Below are positions 40,780 through 50,203 of a stretch of DNA of 64,000 bases, piece by piece. Every line of letters begins with the position of its first letter. Positions within the stretch are counted from its first letter, which is position 1. The notes under the pieces are model-generated. The model did no database searches. It saw nothing but the letters and a program-made list of their open reading frames with translations, and was not told where the DNA came from. The stretch comes from Nocardioidaceae bacterium (GTDB lineage Bacteria; Actinomycetota; Actinomycetes; Propionibacteriales; Nocardioidaceae). Both the position numbers and the translations under genes were made by a program. Location of the stretch: NCBI GenBank assembly GCA_030447805.1, contig JAUJOE010000002.1:1-64000 (forward strand), read 5' to 3'.

Positions 40780-42186
40780 ATGCGGCTCGCCCACAGTGTC
40801 GACCAGGTGCGCGCCGCCGAGGCGGCGCTCATGCGCACGCTGCCTGCTGGCGCCCTGATGCAACGCGCCGCTGCCGGGCTCGCGAGCGCCTGCGCTGACT
40901 ATCTCGGTGGCGTCTACGGCAGCCGGGTGCTGGTGCTGGCGGGCAGCGGCGACAACGGAGGGGACGCGCTGTTTGCCGGGGCGCGGCTGGCCCGCCGCGG
41001 CGCCCAGGTGGAGGCGGTGCTGCTCGCCGAGACGGCGCACGAGGAGGGGCTCGCTGACCTGCGCGGCGCTGGTGGGGTCGTCGTCGACGAACCTGGTGAC
41101 GCCGACCTGGTGCTCGACGGCATCGTCGGCATCGGCGGCAAGCCGGGGTTACGCGGCCGAGCAGCTGAGGTGGCGGGCGGGCTGGCGGCACCAGTCGTGG
41201 CCGTCGACGTGCCCAGTGGAGTAGGCGTCGACTCCGGCGCGGTCGACGGGCAGCACGTGACCGCTGAGCTCACCGTTACGTTCGGTACGCACAAGGCCTG
41301 TCATTTCGTCCAGCCGGCTGCCGCTGCCGCCGGAGTCGTGGAGCTCGTCGACATCGGCTTGGCGCCGTACCTCGCCGAGCCGGTGATCGAGGTGCTGCAG
41401 CCCGACGACGTACGCCGGCTGGTTCCGCAGCCGGGCCCGCTTGCGCACAAGTACAGCCGCGGCGTCGTGGGCGTCGTGGCCGGCTCGCCGCAGTACACCG
41501 GTGCCGGGCTGCTGGTGGTGTCGGCCAGCGTGGCGACCGGGTTGGCGGGGATGGTCAGGTACGACGGCGCCAGCGCCGAGCTCGTTCGCCAGCGGCACCC
41601 CGAGGTGGTGATCGGCTCCGGCCAGGTGCAGGCGTGGGCGGTCGGGCCGGGCCTCGGGGACGATCTCGGTGCCGAGGTGGCGCGGGTGTTGGGGGAGCGG
41701 CTGCCGACGGTGGTCGATGCCGACGGTCTGCGGTTTCTTCCCTCCCGCTGTGACGGTCCGGTGGTGCTGACGCCGCATGCCGGGGAGCTGGCTCGGCTGC
41801 TCGACAGGGAGCGCTCGGAGGTCGAGAACGACATGCTCGGCTCCGCTCGAGCGGCCGCGTCGCGCTGGAATGCCGTGGTGCTGCTGAAGGGTGCGCACTC
41901 CGTCATTGCCGAGCCCGCTGGTGGAGTCCGGGTCAACACGACGGGGGTGCCGTGGCTGGCCACGGCGGGCTCCGGCGACGTGCTGTCGGGGGTCATCGGG
42001 ACGCTGCTGGCGGCCGGGATGTCGGGCTTCGACGCTGCCTCGGTGGGTGCGTGGTTGCACGGCGCCGCCGCGACGATCGCCTCAACCGGTGGCCCGATCA
42101 GTGCCTCGTCGGTCGTCGACGCGCTGCCCGCAGCGATCCGCGCCACTTCCAGTGAGCGCTCGAGTTGGGAGAGCCTTTGTGTATGA
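40780..42186 (+). CDS. nnr: bifunctional NAD(P)H-hydrate epimerase / dehydratase
   Basis: A 468-residue repair enzyme for damaged NAD(P)H. The N-terminal YjeF epimerase domain has AGSGDNGGDALFAGARLARR and GIVGIGGKPGLRG. The C-terminal YjeF/ribokinase-like dehydratase has LLKGAHSVIAEP and the ATP/ADP-site motif TAGSGDVLSGVIGTLLAAG. The ATG at 40780 begins MRLAHSVDQVRAAEAALM, the normal N-terminus; the frame is open further upstream only because it overlaps acpS. Nothing is odd in length or content. Confidence 0.96.
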   Translation: MRLAHSVDQVRAAEAALMRTLPAGALMQRAAAGLASACADYLGGVYGSRVLVLAGSGDNGGDALFAGARLARRGAQVEAVLLAETAHEEGLADLRGAGGVVVDEPGDADLVLDGIVGIGGKPGLRGRAAEVAGGLAAPVVAVDVPSGVGVDSGAVDGQHVTAELTVTFGTHKACHFVQPAAAAAGVVELVDIGLAPYLAEPVIEVLQPDDVRRLVPQPGPLAHKYSRGVVGVVAGSPQYTGAGLLVVSASVATGLAGMVRYDGASAELVRQRHPEVVIGSGQVQAWAVGPGLGDDLGAEVARVLGERLPTVVDADGLRFLPSRCDGPVVLTPHAGELARLLDRERSEVENDMLGSARAAASRWNAVVLLKGAHSVIAEPAGGVRVNTTGVPWLATAGSGDVLSGVIGTLLAAGMSGFDAASVGAWLHGAAATIASTGGPISASSVVDALPAAIRATSSERSSWESLCV

Positions 42187-42565
42187 CGGGTTAGCTACTG
42201 CGATCGCCGCTGCTCTCGCAGATGTAGACGCCCAACGCGCGATCCGCCCAATTGTTGTCGATGAGCCTTGGGCGGACCTTGATGCTCAGGAATCCGCAAT
42301 GCTCGTCTGGCCAGACGGTTCCGGCGTGGGGGTCTGGGTGATGCGGGGAGACTCCTCCCCTGAGCAAATGGCGACTGTCGCTGATCAGCTTCAAGATGCC
42401 GAGGTTGAAGCGCTCGCAGCTGCGTCACGTAGCGCGGTCTGGCCCGAATGCCCACTTCACCCCAACAGTCATCCACTCTGCGCTGTGGTGCGCGACGGTG
42501 CCGCAGTCTGGACGTGCAAGGTCACCGGCGAGGTCATCGCGTTGATAGGCGCTTTAGGTCACTGA
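42179..42565 (+). CDS. small protein of unknown function
   Basis: A 128-residue product from a GTG at 42179, overlapping the nnr stop by 8 bases. It reads MYDGLATAIAAALADVDAQR, then DAQESAMLVWPDGSGVGVWV and ends GEVIALIGALGH. A CPLHPNSHPLCAVV segment holds two Cys and two His, which might bind a metal. The codon usage is less GC-rich at third positions than its neighbours. I recognise no family. It separates nnr from alr. Confidence 0.6.
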   Translation: MYDGLATAIAAALADVDAQRAIRPIVVDEPWADLDAQESAMLVWPDGSGVGVWVMRGDSSPEQMATVADQLQDAEVEALAAASRSAVWPECPLHPNSHPLCAVVRDGAAVWTCKVTGEVIALIGALGH

Positions 42566-42629
42566 CTACTTCGGCGTCTTCTGGCTGAATCCCAGCCACA
42601 TCCGCTCGGGTTGACACAATGGACGCATC

Positions 42630-43795
42630 ATGACGACGCGCTCCACGGTCTCGCCCGGCGGTGACTTCAGGCCCCGCGCCGAGGCGGTCATCGACCTGGA
42701 CGCCATCAGCGCGAACGTCGCCGCCCTGCGCGACCACGTCGGCGGGCGCGACGTGATGGCGGTGGTCAAGGCCGACGGCTACGGGCACGGCATCGTCGAG
42801 TCGGCTCGGGCCGCTCGTGCGGGGGGTGCCAGCTGGCTCGGCGTTGCCTTCCTCGACGAGGCGCTGCAGCTCCGGGCTGCCGGCGACACGGGCCCGGTCC
42901 TCAGCTGGCTCGCTGTCCCCGGCGAGCGATACGACGAGGGGATCACCGCCGGCGTTGAGCTTGCCGCCTACTCGAGCGCGCAGCTGCTGGAGATCGCGAC
43001 GGCAGCGAACCAGGTCGGCGAGCGGGCCGCCGTACAGCTCAAGCTGGACTCCGGGCTCGGCCGCGGTGGGGCGCGCCCAAACGAGTGGGCCAGGCTTACC
43101 GCGCTAGCGGCCAAGCGGCAGGCCGACGGCGACATCGAGGTCACCGGCGTCTGGTCGCACCTGGCTCGCTCCGACGAGCCCGGCCATCCCTCGATCGCGG
43201 ACCAGACAGCCGCGTTCGAGGCGGGCGTGGATGAAGCGCGCGCGGCCGGTCTGGAACCGCGGCACGTGCACCTGGCCAACTCCGGGGCGGTGCTGGCTGC
43301 TCCTCAGACGTGGTTCACCCTGGTGCGCCCAGGGATCGCGATCTACGGGGTCACACCGTTCGCTGACGGCTCGAGCCCGGTGCCGCTTCGAGCCGCCATG
43401 ACCTTGCGGGCCGCGCTGGCTCTGGTGAAGCGGGTGGACGCAGGGCTTGGCGTCTCTACGGCCACACCTACGTCACCGACCGGGAGACGACGTTGGCCGT
43501 GGTGCCGCTGGGATATGGCGACGGTGTTCCCCGGCACGCCTCCAGCGCCGGACCGGTCCTGCTGAACGGGCGACGGCACCGGGTGGCGGGGCGGGTGTGC
43601 ATGGACCAGTTCGTCCTCGACATCGGCGACGACCCGGCGCGGGCAGGCGACGAGGTCGTCCTGTTCGGGGAGGCCGCGCGTGGTGAGCCGACCGCGTTCG
43701 ACTGGGCCCAGGCCGCGGACACCATCGGCTACGAGATCGTCACCCGGATCGGTGCCCGGGTTCCCCGCCGCTACGTCGGAGCAGGCGTGCGGTGA
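42630..43795 (+). CDS. alr: alanine racemase (one frame break)
   Basis: PLP enzyme that makes D-alanine for peptidoglycan. K47 in AVVKADGYGHG binds PLP. The N-terminal barrel ends in RPGIAIYGVTPF. The frame breaks near 43453: one base restored in gtctctacgg gives GVSYGHTYVTDRETTLAVVP, which holds the catalytic tyrosine. The C-terminal domain (RVCMDQFVLDIGDDPA) continues to 43795. Total ~387 residues is normal. The next gene overlaps by 4 bases. Confidence 0.95.
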
Positions 43796-44922
43796 GCGGC
43801 TTCACCAAGCGACACAGCACAAAGCGACACGGCACCAAGCGGTACGTCGCCAAGCCGAGCGTCGTCAAGCGGTACGTCGGCCTTGCCGGAACGGCGATCG
43901 GGGTGCTCGCTGCAGGTGTGGCAGCACGCGTCCTTACCGAGCGCAAGGTGGTGGGGCGGCGGCGTACCGCAACGATCGAGCCGTTGGGATCACTGCGCGC
44001 AAAGCCTCGCGTCGTCGTCGCCGACGACTCGCTGGAGCTTTACGCGGAGGTCGATGAGCTGGATGTGACGGCCGCGGTCGCCACCCCATCGGCCCGGCCG
44101 CCCACCCTGGTCTTCGTGCATGGCCACGCGTTGAACCTCGACTGCTGGCACTTCCAGCGGGCGGAGCTGCGGGGCAAGGTCCGGATGGTGTTCTACGACC
44201 AGCGCTCGCACGGTCGATCTGGGCGGTCTCGGCCGCAGCAGTGCACCATCGACCAGCTCGGCCGGGACCTCGCCGCCGTACTCGACGAGTTGGCCGCTGA
44301 CGACCCGGTCGTGCTGGTTGGTCACTCGATGGGTGGCATGACGATCGTCGCGCTGGCCGATCAGCGGCCGGAGTGGTTTGGGTCGCGCGTTGTCGGAGCC
44401 GCCATGATCTCGACGAGCGCAGGCGGCCTCAAGGCGGGGGCGTTGGGTCTGCCGGGGTTGCCCGGCCGCTTTGCGCACAAGCTCTCACCGGCAGTTGTGG
44501 CCGCGTTGGCTCGCGCTCCGCGATTGGTCGAAACCGGCCGCCGTGTCAGCGCTGACTTAGGTGTTGTTGTCACCCGGGCGTACGCCTTCGGGGGTCCGGT
44601 GCCTGGGGAGTACGTCGACTTCGTCGACGAGATGCTGGCGGCCACCCCATTTGGCGTGATTGCTGACTTCTACCCAGGCTTCGATGAGTACGACAAGTAC
44701 CCGGCACTGGCCGCGCTCTCCAAGATCCCGACCCTCCTCTTGTGCGGAGGAAACGACCTCGTCACTCCGCTGTCCCACAGCCGGCGCATTGCCGAACAAC
44801 TGCCCACTGCCGAGTTCATCGAGCTTGCTGGTGCTGGGCACATGGTGTTGCTGGAGCGGTACGGCGAGGTCAACGCGGCGCTGTGCCGTCTGGTCGAGCG
44901 GGCTGGGGCACCCGTTGAGTGA
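43792..44922 (+). CDS. alpha/beta-hydrolase fold protein with basic N-terminal repeats
   Basis: A 376-residue protein. Residues 1-27 are a basic repeat (TKRHSTKRHGTKRYVAKPSV), followed by a membrane segment (VGLAGTAIGVLAAGVAARVL). The hydrolase domain has the oxyanion region FVHGHALNLDCWHF, the nucleophile elbow VGHSMGGMTIVAL, a late Asp in LLCGGNDLVTPL and the His in GAGHMVLLERYGEV. It thus has a complete Ser-Asp-His triad and is probably anchored in the membrane with the enzyme outside or inside. This gene sits between alr and tsaE in many actinobacteria; the substrate is unknown. Confidence 0.88.
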   Translation: MSGFTKRHSTKRHGTKRYVAKPSVVKRYVGLAGTAIGVLAAGVAARVLTERKVVGRRRTATIEPLGSLRAKPRVVVADDSLELYAEVDELDVTAAVATPSARPPTLVFVHGHALNLDCWHFQRAELRGKVRMVFYDQRSHGRSGRSRPQQCTIDQLGRDLAAVLDELAADDPVVLVGHSMGGMTIVALADQRPEWFGSRVVGAAMISTSAGGLKAGALGLPGLPGRFAHKLSPAVVAALARAPRLVETGRRVSADLGVVVTRAYAFGGPVPGEYVDFVDEMLAATPFGVIADFYPGFDEYDKYPALAALSKIPTLLLCGGNDLVTPLSHSRRIAEQLPTAEFIELAGAGHMVLLERYGEVNAALCRLVERAGAPVE

Positions 44923-45508
44923 CGCGGGCGTCGGTGGCGCGCCAGCGTCGGTGCCACTGCCACCGCCGGTACAGGTGTGCACGCACTCGGCTGAGCAGAC
45001 CGCCGACATGGGGCGCCGGCTCGCGGCGCTGCTGCAGCCGGGCGACGTGATCGTCCTCGGGGGCGGCCTGGGAGCGGGCAAGACCACACTGACCAAGGGC
45101 ATCGGCGCCGGCTTGCAGGTGCGGGGCGAGGTCACCTCGCCAACCTTTGTCATCTCCCGGGTCCACCCGGCGCAGCAGCCCGGCGGTCCGTCGCTCGTGC
45201 ACGTGGACGCCTACCGGTTGGGTGGCGGCGTTGAGCTTGACGACCTCGACATCGACGCTTTCGTTGATGACGCGGTGACCGTCGTTGAGTGGGGGGAGGG
45301 GGTGGCTGAGCCGCTGTCGGCCGACCGGCTGCAGGTGCACTTAGCGCGTGCGGCTGATGATTCCCGCCGGGAGTCGCCGCCGCCTGCCGACGATGATGGG
45401 CGTGACGCTCGGGTGATCACCGTTACGCCGGTGGGCAACCGCTGGGCCGGCGTACCTCTTGACTCGCTGCTCGAGACGCCAGGTGAGCGGCATGCTGCTC
45501 GCCTTTGA
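44915..45508 (+). CDS. tsaE: tRNA t6A biosynthesis ATPase TsaE
   Basis: A ~197-residue member of the YjeE family, which works with TsaB and TsaD to add threonylcarbamoyl to A37 of tRNAs reading ANN codons. Walker A is GGLGAGKTTLTKGIG. The conserved segment VTSPTFVISRVHPA and the switch motif VHVDAYRLGG follow, then VTVVEWGEGV. Length and order are normal. The proposed TTG start overlaps the hydrolase stop by 8 bases; a later start is possible because the first ~20 residues are low-complexity. Confidence 0.92.
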   Translation: MSDAGVGGAPASVPLPPPVQVCTHSAEQTADMGRRLAALLQPGDVIVLGGGLGAGKTTLTKGIGAGLQVRGEVTSPTFVISRVHPAQQPGGPSLVHVDAYRLGGGVELDDLDIDAFVDDAVTVVEWGEGVAEPLSADRLQVHLARAADDSRRESPPPADDDGRDARVITVTPVGNRWAGVPLDSLLETPGERHAARL

Positions 45509-46118
45509 CACCTCCACGGCTGCGGTGACCGTCGCGGTGCACGATGGCTCGTCGGTCGTCGGCAGCCACGCCGTCGTCGACCCACTGCGCCACGGCGAGC
45601 TACTCGCCCCGGGAATCGTCGCCGCCCTCGACGCTGCCAGCGTCTCTGTGCGCCAACTGACCCGAATCGCGGTTGGGGTGGGGCCGGGACCGTTCACGGG
45701 TCTGCGAGTGGGGATCGTCACCGCACGGACGATGGGCGCTGCCCTCGGCGTACCCGTCGTGGGGGTTTGCTCGCTCGACGTGGTTGCCGCGGGCGTAGCC
45801 GTCGACGAGCCGCTTATCGTGGCCACCGACGCGAGGCGCAAGGAGGTTTACTGGGCACGCTACGACGCAGGCGGGAGCCGGCTCAGCGAACCAGCCGTGG
45901 CCAAGCCCTCGACAGTGGCATTCGACGGGCCGGTGGCAGGACGCGGGGCGGTGCTGTACCCCGAGGCCTTCCCGCGGGCGGTGCCTCCTGAGTACCCCGA
46001 CGCGAGCATGCTGGCCCGACTGGTTGTTGAGGAGCGCGCGCGGCTTCTCCCGGCGGAGCCGCTCTATTTACGGCGTCCCGATGTGGCTGCCCCGTCGGCT
46101 CGCAAACCGGTGCTGTGA
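45492..46118 (+). CDS. tsaB: tRNA t6A biosynthesis protein TsaB
   Basis: A 208-residue ASKHA-fold protein that scaffolds TsaD and TsaE. Motifs are LLAFDTSTAAVTVAV at the N-terminus and GVGPGPFTGLRVGI. It lacks the iron-binding HxxxH of TsaD, as expected. The ATG at 45492 is preferred because AGGTGA lies just upstream; the frame is open back to 45459. It overlaps tsaE by 17 bases and rimI by 4. Confidence 0.93.
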   Translation: MLLAFDTSTAAVTVAVHDGSSVVGSHAVVDPLRHGELLAPGIVAALDAASVSVRQLTRIAVGVGPGPFTGLRVGIVTARTMGAALGVPVVGVCSLDVVAAGVAVDEPLIVATDARRKEVYWARYDAGGSRLSEPAVAKPSTVAFDGPVAGRGAVLYPEAFPRAVPPEYPDASMLARLVVEERARLLPAEPLYLRRPDVAAPSARKPVL

Positions 46119-46561
46119 ACGCTCTTCGAGTTGCTCAGCTGGACGACCTGGACCAGATCGCCAGCCTCGAGGTTGAGATCTTCGGCGCGAACGCATGGTC
46201 GCGGGCCGCCGTCGCGGCCGAGGTCACGGCTGCCGCCGGCGGGTCTCGACACCTCATTGTCTCGAGCTGTGGCGAGCGTGTCGTCGGTTACGCCGTGCTG
46301 ATGTGCGTTGGAGATACAGCGGACGTGCTACGGATCGCCGTACAGCCAGAGCATCGACGAGAGGGCCGAGCAAGCACCATGCTGGCGGCGTTACGCGACA
46401 TCGCCGGCTCGCGGGGTTGTCGCCGGATGCTGCTCGAGGTGGCGGCCGACAACGCAGGGGCTCTTGAGTTCTACGTCGCCCAAGGGTTCGCGGACATCCA
46501 CCGCCGCCGCGGTTACTATGCCGGCAGCGTCGACGGTCTGGTGCTGGAGAAGCCGCTCTAG
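46115..46561 (+). CDS. rimI: ribosomal protein S18 alanine N-acetyltransferase
   Basis: A 148-residue GNAT enzyme with the acetyl-CoA loop in VQPEHRREGRASTMLAAL and the C-terminal VAADNAGALEFYVAQGFADI plus RRRGYYAGSVDGLVLEKPL typical of RimI. It acetylates the N-terminal alanine of S18. The GTG start overlaps the tsaB stop by 4 bases. The QxxGxG/A turn reads RREGRA, a common actinobacterial form. Confidence 0.92.
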   Translation: MNALRVAQLDDLDQIASLEVEIFGANAWSRAAVAAEVTAAAGGSRHLIVSSCGERVVGYAVLMCVGDTADVLRIAVQPEHRREGRASTMLAALRDIAGSRGCRRMLLEVAADNAGALEFYVAQGFADIHRRRGYYAGSVDGLVLEKPL

Positions 46562-46576
46562 CGTTGCACCAGTCGG

Positions 46577-48127
46577 CTAACGCGCCAGCCCAGCGACCAC
46601 CTGTGTCTGCGGGTTCAGCCGGTCAGCGAAGAAGCGGACGTTTCGGTTGCCCAGTCCGTCGATCTTGAACGTGCTGAGACCGAGCTGCGACGCGTGCTCG
46701 TTGCTGTGGACCCGGCCGTTGTACCAGTACGCCGACCACATGTCGGGGTTCTCGCCCTTTACCAGGGGAAGTACGTGGGCGTACTCCTTGGGATTGGTCA
46801 GATCGCTGAAGTCCACCGCCGCCAGGCCGCCCGAGTAGTAGGCCGACACCGCGATGTAACGGGACTGGTTCCTGGTGGGCAGGACGTTCCAGTTGTGGGT
46901 GGTGCACCGGAAGCGCTCGAGTTCCTCTGGGGTGTCGGCCGGTGGTACCCGAGGCAGCGAGAAGTGACTCTTGAGCTCGGGGTGGCGCGGCCGGGAGATG
47001 TCGTAGTACCACATGGCGCCGACCTGGCTGTCGGAGTCCGGTGAGCAGCCACCGCCGCCGGCGGCTCCGGCGTGCTCGTCGCTGACGATGGCGACCTTCC
47101 CATCCCAGGTCAGGCCGCCCGAGTGGTCAAGCTCCATAAACGGGTTCTGGGTTACCGAGAGCACCCTGGGGTCGGCCGGACGCTCAATGTTGAGGATCGC
47201 GAATGCCCCGAGGCAGGCGGCCACCGCCAAGTCGCGCTTGTTCGAGCGGATCAGCACGCCAGTGTCGTGGCATCCGACGGCATCGGCCGCGGTTGCCGGG
47301 ATGACGTCGGGAGTGCTGACGATCCGCGCCCGCGTGGGGTCGGCGGTCGGGAACCGCAGGACGGAGAACTCCCCCTCCGGGTGGTTGACGTCGTTGCAAC
47401 TCGCCGTCTGCACGATCGGGTAGGAGTCGACGTACATAAACGTCGTGTCGCCCTTGGGGATGAGGGTGTGTGTATGAGAACCGCACTCGGTCTCCACGAA
47501 CGCCACCTGACGCGGGTTCCGAATGTCGGAGATGTCGACGATCCGGATGCCCTCCTTGCTCAGCGAGCTGTCGCTCAAGTTGGTCCGGGTGTTGTTGCAG
47601 ACATCGGACTGCTTGTTGTTGGACCCGGGGGAGTCGATCGACACGAAGACATAGTCACCGCTGATCGAGACATCACCCTGGGCACCGGGGCAGTCGTAGA
47701 ACGAGACTTGCTCCAGGCCGTTTCCGCCGTTGACCCGCCTGAAGAAGCCAACACCCTCGTAGGCCCCGGCGACCACCAGCCGACCCTGGAAGGCCAGGTC
47801 ACTGCCTCTGGCGTGGCTGTCCCCACTGGCCCGGAACGGCTCACGGTCGAGTTTGTGGGCGTTTGCGGAGTGCGAGGCGTCGTTGCCGTGGTCCCCGACC
47901 GCCGAACCCGAAGCGAGCAGCTGCGAAAGCGTGAAGGCAAGCTGACTCCCGACGGCGGCGATTGTCTGCTCGGCCCCCAACGGCAGAGCTTTCGCCGGGG
48001 GGACGTCCTCGTCGTGGCCCAGCGCCGGACCCGGGACCACCCCGAGACAGAGAGCGAGCACGCCCAGGAGGGTGAGAATGGGGCGGCGGGTCTTGTGCGC
48101 GCGGACGATGGGCGAAAGTCGGTGCAT
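46577..48127 (-). CDS. secreted LVIVD-repeat beta-propeller protein
   Basis: A ~516-residue protein from the ATG at 48127, with AGGTG 8 bases upstream in the coding sense. The signal peptide (RRPILTLLGVLALCLGVVPG) ends near GPALGHDED. The body carries LVIVD-like repeats: GIRIVDISDIRNPRQVAFVE, FAILNIERPADPRVLSVTQN, MWYYDISRPRHPELKSHFSL and GLAAVDFSDLTNPKEYAHVL. Such proteins form extracellular propellers of unknown function. It lies antisense between rimI and tsaD, which are normally adjacent, and its end is 16 bases from the rimI stop. Confidence 0.88.
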   Translation of the reverse strand: MHRLSPIVRAHKTRRPILTLLGVLALCLGVVPGPALGHDEDVPPAKALPLGAEQTIAAVGSQLAFTLSQLLASGSAVGDHGNDASHSANAHKLDREPFRASGDSHARGSDLAFQGRLVVAGAYEGVGFFRRVNGGNGLEQVSFYDCPGAQGDVSISGDYVFVSIDSPGSNNKQSDVCNNTRTNLSDSSLSKEGIRIVDISDIRNPRQVAFVETECGSHTHTLIPKGDTTFMYVDSYPIVQTASCNDVNHPEGEFSVLRFPTADPTRARIVSTPDVIPATAADAVGCHDTGVLIRSNKRDLAVAACLGAFAILNIERPADPRVLSVTQNPFMELDHSGGLTWDGKVAIVSDEHAGAAGGGGCSPDSDSQVGAMWYYDISRPRHPELKSHFSLPRVPPADTPEELERFRCTTHNWNVLPTRNQSRYIAVSAYYSGGLAAVDFSDLTNPKEYAHVLPLVKGENPDMWSAYWYNGRVHSNEHASQLGLSTFKIDGLGNRNVRFFADRLNPQTQVVAGLAR

Positions 48128-48357
48128 GGTGATGTTCACCTGGTGCCGTTCCTGGTCGGAGGGGTTACCGGGCCCGGTGCAAAACGCGCATACAGGCCAC
48201 AATTGAGCCGAGCATAAGCTATCAACGCCACAACCGCACCTGCCCGCGACGCGACACCGGCACTTGGCGCCCAATCCACCCTGCACTTTGGCCGATCACC
48301 CCGGTGGGAGCCGCCCGGATGCCGCGGCGCTTCTCTGACAACGGCAGAATCGCTTGG

Positions 48358-49404
48358 GTGACAACCGATCCGCTTGTCCTGGGCATCGAGACCTCGTGCG
48401 ACGAAACCGGCGTCGGGATCGTACAAGGCAACACTTTGCTCGCAGACGCCATCGCATCGAGCGTCGAGGAGCATGCCCGGTTCGGTGGCGTGGTGCCCGA
48501 AGTGGCAAGCCGCGCCCATCTAGAGGCGATGGTCCCGACGATCGAGCGGGCGGCTGACGAGGCAGGCGTGACGCTGGACGACGTCGACGCGATAGCCGTG
48601 ACCGCCGGTCCCGGCCTCGCCGGCGCCCTGCTGGTCGGGGTAGCGGCCGCCAAGGCGCTCGCGCTGTCACTCGGCAAGCCGCTGTACGGCGTCAACCACC
48701 TCTCGGCCCACGTCGCCGTCGACCAGCTCCAGCACGGCCCGTTGCCCGAGCGCTGCGTTGCCCTCTTGGTGAGCGGCGGTCACTCCAGCCTGCTCCTCAT
48801 CGACGACATAACTGCTGAGGTCGAGCCGCTCGGCGCGACGATCGACGATGCTGCGGGGGAGGCATTTGACAAGGTGGCGCGGCTGCTCGGTCTACCGTTC
48901 CCTGGTGGTCCGCACATCGACAACGCCGCACGAGAAGGCGGTCACGTCACGCTGGACTTTCCGCGCGGACTGACGAGCAGCCGCGACCTGGAACGCCATC
49001 GGTTCGACTTCTCCTTCAGCGGGCTCAAGACAGCGGTAGCCCGCTGGGTCGAGACCCGGGAGCAACGGGGTGAGCCGGTGCCCATTGCCAACGTCGCCGC
49101 GTCGTTCCAGGAGGCCGTATGCGACGTACTCACTCGCAAGGCCGTCGACGCATGTCGAGAGACGGGCGCCGCGCACCTTGTCATCGGGGGCGGGGTGGCA
49201 GCCAACTCGCGCTTGCGAGCGCTCGCTGAGGAGCGCGCGGCCAGACATCAGATCGAGGTGCGGGTGCCCCGACCAGGCCTGTGCACCGACAACGGCGCCA
49301 TGGTGGCGGCGCTGGGCTCAGAGCTGGTACGGCGCGGCCGCGAGCCATCAGCATGGGACCTGCCCGCCGACTCGTCTATGCCGGTCACCACCATCGTCGC
49401 TTGA
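48358..49404 (+). CDS. tsaD: tRNA N6-adenosine threonylcarbamoyltransferase
   Basis: Catalytic subunit of t6A synthesis, 348 residues from the GTG at 48358 ([20 protein letters not shown]). The iron-binding HLSAH motif, [24 protein letters not shown], the LKTAVARW region and [16 protein letters not shown] are all present. Upstream in-frame starts at 48304 and 48319 lack family similarity. It is separated from tsaE-tsaB-rimI by an antisense gene, so it needs its own promoter in the 230-base gap. Confidence 0.95.
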   Translation: MTTDPLVLGIETSCDETGVGIVQGNTLLADAIASSVEEHARFGGVVPEVASRAHLEAMVPTIERAADEAGVTLDDVDAIAVTAGPGLAGALLVGVAAAKALALSLGKPLYGVNHLSAHVAVDQLQHGPLPERCVALLVSGGHSSLLLIDDITAEVEPLGATIDDAAGEAFDKVARLLGLPFPGGPHIDNAAREGGHVTLDFPRGLTSSRDLERHRFDFSFSGLKTAVARWVETREQRGEPVPIANVAASFQEAVCDVLTRKAVDACRETGAAHLVIGGGVAANSRLRALAEERAARHQIEVRVPRPGLCTDNGAMVAALGSELVRRGREPSAWDLPADSSMPVTTIVA

Positions 49405-49579
49405 GACGAGCCACCGACTCGAGGTTGCTCGTCCCCCTGGTGCTTGAGGGCGCATGTCGCTCGGCTGAGTCGACCGCCGCCCGCCCAGCAAGGACGCTAG
49501 CCGCACCAACGAGCCCGGCCAGCCATCGGGGCCACCCAGCAGCGATAGCCGGAAGCCCACGAACAGTGCGGTGGGCACA

Positions 49580-49641
49580 ATGACCCCCGAGAACCCTATG
49601 ACCCCCGAGAACCCTATGACCCCCGAGAACCCTATGACCCC
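49580..49641. repeat. 18-bp tandem repeat, about 3.4 copies
   Basis: ATGACCCCCGAGAACCCT repeats at 49580, 49598 and 49616, with a partial fourth unit ATGACCCC at 49634. Copies are identical. It lies in the 272-base gap between tsaD and the winged-helix gene, 36 bases before the latter. The rest of this gap holds nothing I recognise. Confidence 0.95.
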
Positions 49642-49676
49642 AAAAACAGGGACACAGGTGGGAAGGAAGCGGGCAC

Positions 49677-50093
49677 ATGACCACCGAAGAGGAAGCGCTC
49701 CGGCGACCCATTGGCTGGTGGCTCAAGCAGGCGGATGCACGGCTTAACGCGGCCTTCGACCGTGCGCTCGCTGGTACCGGTATCGACCGGCGGGGCTGGC
49801 AGATACTCAGCACGCTGCGCAGTCGCCCGATCAGCCGCACCGAGCTGGTTGCCTCGCTGTCGCCCTTCGATCGGCCAGAAGTGATTCGCGAAGTGGTAGC
49901 CGGCCTGGAGTCGCAACAATTGCTCGTGGAGTCGGCCGGGTTGCTGCGGCTCACTCCCGACGGTGCTCACAAACGGGCTGACATCGCACCTCTCATTGAC
50001 GGTGTCCGAGGGCAGATCAGCGGGGCCTTTTCGACTGAGGAGTACGGCACGCTCGTCCGGCTGCTTGCGCGGCTAACGGATTCTGTCGACTGA
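49677..50093 (+). CDS. MarR-like winged-helix regulator
   Basis: A 138-residue protein from an ATG (MTTEEEALRRPIGWWLKQAD). The layout is an N-terminal helix, a winged-helix core (RGWQILSTLRSRPISRTELV, then FDRPEVIREVVAGLESQQLL and LLRLTPDGAHKRADI) and a C-terminal helix, which resembles MarR-family regulators. GGAAGGAAG 11-19 bases upstream can serve as a ribosome site. Its target is unknown. Confidence 0.75.
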   Translation: MTTEEEALRRPIGWWLKQADARLNAAFDRALAGTGIDRRGWQILSTLRSRPISRTELVASLSPFDRPEVIREVVAGLESQQLLVESAGLLRLTPDGAHKRADIAPLIDGVRGQISGAFSTEEYGTLVRLLARLTDSVD

Positions 50094-50203
50094 GCCGCGC
50101 ACACCAAGAACCGCTCTTGGTCAACGTGTGGCTAGAGCGTTGCATCCACGAGATGTGCTACTTCGGCCCCCTGGGCCGGCGTAAGCCCCTGGGCCGGCGT
50201 ACG

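Noticed and set aside
49385-49676. Minus-strand frames between tsaD and the MarR-like gene as a membrane protein
   Set aside because: A hydrophobic run is visible, but the frame passes through the 18-bp repeats and into tsaD and has no convincing start.
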